Shown here: one piece after another, positions 56,601 to 61,894 of the stretch
Position numbering within the stretch: position 1 is the stretch's first letter
Layout: each line of letters starts with the position of its first letter
Assembly: GCA_003255025.1 (NCBI GenBank)
Contig: QANY01011382.1
Coordinates: 372,001 to 436,000 of the forward strand
Reading direction: 5' to 3'
DNA from: Datisca glomerata
Lineage: Eukaryota > Streptophyta > Magnoliopsida > Cucurbitales > Datiscaceae
Length of the DNA stretch: 64,000 bases
Translations under genes and position numbers: made by a program
Notes under the pieces: generated by a model
What the model saw: only the letters and a program-made list of their open reading frames with translations
Databases searched by the model: none
What the model was told of the DNA's origin: nothing

Positions 56601-59600
56601 ACCGACCAGTTACTAAAGCAGGTGAAAAGCAACTCTACATATAATCCCTTCCATCAAAAATTAAGAGATTAGAAAATGCTGACAAAATGTTAATAAGATG
56701 AATAATTAAGAAGCTACAATTTGAACCGAAAAAAATGTCACCAACCTAACAGAGTCTTCATATCTTATATGTACATTGCTGATTGATATTTTAAGATTTC
56801 CAATAATTGTAGCAATTAAAGAACCCAACCATGAATTTCCACTTGATGGCTGCAAAGAATCAGTGACATATAGAATCATTGTTTTTGAAACATGTGTGAC
56901 CAGAAAATTAAAGTAACAGTGCAAAGAATTTGTTGATGTAACAACACAACAATGAAGGAAATTACAAGGGGGAGAGAAAAGGCCCGAAAACACTTAAAGC
57001 CGGTCTACTTATTTTATACGAAACAATAATATTTCATTAATTACATAGAGAAGCCTGTCTACTTCTCAAAATTCCATTTATCAAAGTGCCTAGGAAAGTC
57101 CAATTCTTTGTTTGATGCTTAGGTCACAGTAAGATCAACACCCAGGATTTGGTGCAAATGCCTCACCAGAATATCGCCTTGTCTGGATCATCTTTTTAAC
57201 CATTGCCCAGTTGCTGGTTTTTTGTGGTGCAGATTGGTTTCAGGTCTGCAAATCAGTTGGGTGATACAGAGGAGTGTGGATAGTCTTTCCAAAGAAGTAT
57301 TTCTTGTGCGCATGCCTAAGAAGCAAAAGATTTGTGGAGAACCGGGGTTAGGCAGTTTTTTTTGTGTTTGTGCACAGAGTGTAATAGGCGGATTTTTTAT
57401 AAATTGTCCAAGGATATGTTTTCTCTATGGGATAAGATTCTTTTTTTTGTTTCTCTCTAGGTGTCCTCTTCTAAAGGGTTTAAGAACATTCCTTCCGATT
57501 AACGATAACTAGATAGCCGTTTGTACAGGCTTACCTGCTTGTTTCATTTTGGCGTTCGGTTGGATTGCTTATCCTCTGTATTTTTGTTAATTATTTACGG
57601 TTTTTTATAGAAAACAAAATTTATAGTAACAAAATGATAGGTACAAGTTATAGTTCGAAGGATAAGCCATCCTAGCCGAAACCAAAAGATAGAATCAATC
57701 TATACAAAGAGCCAACCAGACAAAATTAATCAAAAATAAAGGAATATCCTTAATCCATTTAGATGTAGACACCCTCAAAGAAACCCAAAAATGCATCTTA
57801 TCCCACAAAAGATCAATATCCGTTGAAACATCTTCGAAAATTCTCTTATTCCGTTCTGACCAAAAAATCTTCCCTAGAAAAACAAATATCTTCTACCTGT
57901 CTAGCCTATGAAAATTCATAAATTCTTCTCCAGTGAGCAGTGATTTAAATAGCATCCTTTCCTTTTCCCTGATATGGAAGTAATCATATTCCTTCCAAAA
58001 TGAAGGTGATTTAATGATTTATTCAAAAAACACCATAATTTTGGGTTTATTCAAAGAAAATATATGTTAATAAAGTTAAAACGACAGATATCCTTCAAAA
58101 GAAAGGGCATTTCATTATAAGAAACTGAAAATCTGGAACTCTAATTATTGTCCTGACCTTTGCTTTGTTTTGTGGTATAAATTGTTGTAAGTTTTTGAGT
58201 TTGTTTGGGTTCAGCCACGAAATATGCAGCAGCTGTTTTCGGTGGATATGGGGGGTTATAGCAAGAAGAAGAGAGTTTTTTGGAATATAATATTTTTTTT
58301 GGGTTAATTATACAAATACCCCCTAAACTTTTGGTCAAATACCAACCAACTACCCACCCTTTAAGACATATAAACACTAATGGGCCCTGACATTTTTATT
58401 GTACATGGAAACCTTCTACCATCACTTCCGTAAAAAATAGATGAAATTGAGACCACGTGACACCCACATGGTCTCATAAGTGGGTAAATGGGTAATTTAA
58501 TATCCCTAAATAAAACGACATCATTTTGGTGTTCTGTCTCTCCTTTTTTATAGGAAACAAAAGTTTGTATAGAAGAAAAAAGACATACAAAAGGTTCAGA
58601 CGAAGAGCCATCCTAGCCAATAAGATTAGTCTATACAAGCGGCCATCCAATTACAATTAAGCAAAAACAAAAGAACATTCTTATAAGCCTTAGTATTAAC
58701 CAAAAGAACATTCTTATAATTGTTTGGAGGAATTAGCGCGTAGAGAGGAGATTAGTTGGAGTCAGAAGTCTAGAGTTCGATGGGTTGCGGAGGGGATAAT
58801 AATACCAAACTTTTGCACGGCATTGCCAATGGAAGGAGGAAGGAGTTTAATAACTAAACTAGAGTTGAAGGATGGATCTTTTGTGGATAATGAGACAGAC
58901 GTTGTGGATGCCCTTGTGAAGTATTATAGTAGACTTTATGGGGAAAAGCAAGGGGCCAGACCTGTTTTGGAAGGAATTCAATGGAGTACATTATGTTCAG
59001 AGAGAAGTACGTGGCTGGAGAGACCTTTTGAGGAGAGAGAAATCAAGAAAGCTGTCTTCGATCTTAATAGGGACAAGTCCCCAGGTGCTGACGGCTTTAC
59101 TTTAGCGTTTTTTCATGATTGCTGGGACACGGCCAGATCTGACCTAATGGGAGTTTGCGAGGAATTTTACAGGAATGGTGTCATTAACAAAAGGACCAAC
59201 AAAACGTATTTGCCTCATCCCTAGAAGGCTAACTCCTTAAAGGTTAAGGATTTCAGACTCATTAGTCTTGTTACTAGCTTGTACAAAATTATTTCCAAAA
59301 TTCCGGTGGGCAGATTGAAGGAAGTAGTGGGGGAGGTAGTCTCAGATAACTAAGGAGCTTTTATGAAAGGGGGACAGATTCTTCATGTGGTTTTGGTGGC
59401 CAATGAGGCCGTGGGAGAATATTTCAATAAGAAGAAAGATGGTTACGTGTTCAAGGTTGATTTTGGAAGGCTTATGACCATGATGATTGGGGCTTTCTAG
59501 AGTTTGTTTTAGCCAAAAAAGGTTTTGGGGATAGATGGAGGAAATGGATTAGAGGATGTCTCAGTTCAGTCAATTTTTCTATCATCGTCAATGGGCGTCC

Positions 59601-61858
59601 CAGGGGAAAGTTCAGGGGGAGCAGGGGACCCTCTTTCCCCATTTCTCTTTATTATAGTGGTTGATGTGCTGAGTAGCTTGGTCCGGGTTGGCAGTGATTG
59701 CGGCCTAATTAAGGGGTTCGAGGTTGGTTCGAGGAGAATTTTTGTGACTCATCTTCAGTTTGGTGACGATTATTTTCTTTCTGGAAGGTGAGGAGGCAGT
59801 TAGGAATACTTGTAAAATCCTGGAGATCTTTAAGATGGTGTCCGGTTTGAAGATTAACTTGGGGAAAAGCTCCTTAGCTAGTATTTTTTTGTTCGGAAGC
59901 CAGAGTGAATAACCTGGCCTTTGCTTTTGGTTGTACGGTAAGCGACTGGCCTATGTCTTATTTCGGTTTGCCACTGGGCGGTAATCCATCTTCTGAAGCT
60001 TTTTGGACTCCTATGATTGAGAAGGTTCAGAAAAGATTATCGAGATGGAGGAAAGCTTTTTTTTTCAAAGGTGGTAGACAGACTCTTATCCAATCGGTCC
60101 TGGCTAGTCTCCCCACCTATTACTTATCCATGTTCAAGCTGCCTGTGAAAATTGCTGAGAAGTTGGAAAAGTTGATGAGAGATTTCCTCTGGGAGGGAGT
60201 GGTGGGAGGGAGTGGAGGAAGGAACAGGGGCTCATTTAGTGGCTTGGAATTTAGCGTGTTTGCCTATAAAGGAGGGAGGGCTTGGCATAGGGAATCTAAT
60301 TAAAAGAAAAAAGAATCTTGTCAGCAAGTGGTTGTGGAGATTTCCTCTGGAACCGAATACACTATGGCATTCCATCATAGCCAGCAAATACGGTCTTTAG
60401 GAAAATGGTTGGGACTCTAATTTGGTTCGTGATTATTCCCTCAAGAATCCTTGGAAGTTCATTGCGCAAGGTATGCCTGCGTTTTCTAGTCTTGTCAAGT
60501 ACAAGATTGGGAGGGGTGAAAGAATTAGGTTCTGGGAAGACTCTTGGGTCCTTCTATTCCCTTTGCTAGTTCCTTTCCTAGATTGCACCGCGTCTCATCT
60601 CTCCATAATGCCTCGATCAGGTCTTTTTTGTCTACTTTGAATAGAGCATGGAACTCCCGCTTCACTAGAAATCTAAATGATAGAGAAACAACGGATTTAG
60701 CCTTAATTTTAGGGTCTCTTGAGTATTTCTCTTTTAGGAAGTCCATCCCAGATTCAAGAATTTGGTCTCTAGAGTCGTCCGGCCTTTTTTCGTGTAAATC
60801 TCATCTAGCTTTCCTCGCTTCTTCCCAATCTAGCTTTTCGTCTCCTAGCAGTTATTTGTCCTCTTCTATCCGTGATGTGTGGAAGGTTAGAGCTCCCGAG
60901 AAAGTTCAGTTCTTTTGTTTGTTCATAGGTCATCGTAAGATCAACTCCTAAGAACTGGTTCAACGGCGTCACCCTAGCATGGTTGTCTCCCAGTTTTTGC
61001 TTTATGTGCCGTAATAGCAGTGAAGACTTAGATCACCTTTTTATTCATTGCTCAGCGGCTAGTTTCTTATGGAGCAAGCTACGGGATAGACTAAACTTGC
61101 ATTGGGTTCCCCAATATAGAGTAGACAGTTTGATCCTTGAGGTGCTTCAGATGCATTTACCTAGGAAGCAAAAGGTTCTCTGGAACACTGGGGGGTCATG
61201 ACGATTCTTTGGTGCTTGTGGACAAAGAGGAATAGAAGAATCTTTAAGGAGTCGTCGGAGGATTTAGTGTCTCTTTGGGAGAAGAGACTTTTTTTTGTCT
61301 TCTCTCTGGGCTTCTAAGTCTTAGTGGTTTAAGAATAACCCCTTGTTTTTTATTACCGTAGATTGGTTAGCCGCATGTAAAGATTGATTTTTGTTTAGGC
61401 GGGGTTTTTTGGTTTCGGTTGGATTGCTCATCCGCCAAACTTTGTATTATCTTATTTTATATTAATATATATTGTTTCTTATCCAAAAAATAATAAGCCT
61501 TAGTATTAACCGCCCAAAAAGAGGTAAAAAATGTATATTTTCCCACAGCCCATCTACATTCTCGAAAGACTCTTCAAAAATCTTCTCTCTCCATTTTCCT
61601 TCTAGTTTCTCTTCAGAAGACCAAACAACGTTGTGGAAAACAAAATGGAATTTAAAGAACAAGACCTCAACATGGCTCTCTCTTTAGCCTTATGTCTATT
61701 ATCCTTAGGAGGTCTTTCTCCACTAGCAGGTTTTTTCATAAAACTTCATTTATTCTGGCATGGATGGCTGGCAAGCCTATATTTCATGGTTTCAACAGGA
61801 CTCCTTACGAGCGTTGTTTCTATCTACTATTATCCTTTTTTATAAAAAACGGAAATAT

Positions 61859-61894
<36 letters not shown>

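Noticed and set aside
58724..59224. Stand-alone reverse-transcriptase gene
   Set aside because: It is the opening part of a truncated LINE with a TSD, altered catalytic motif and frameshifts downstream. It is not a domesticated gene.
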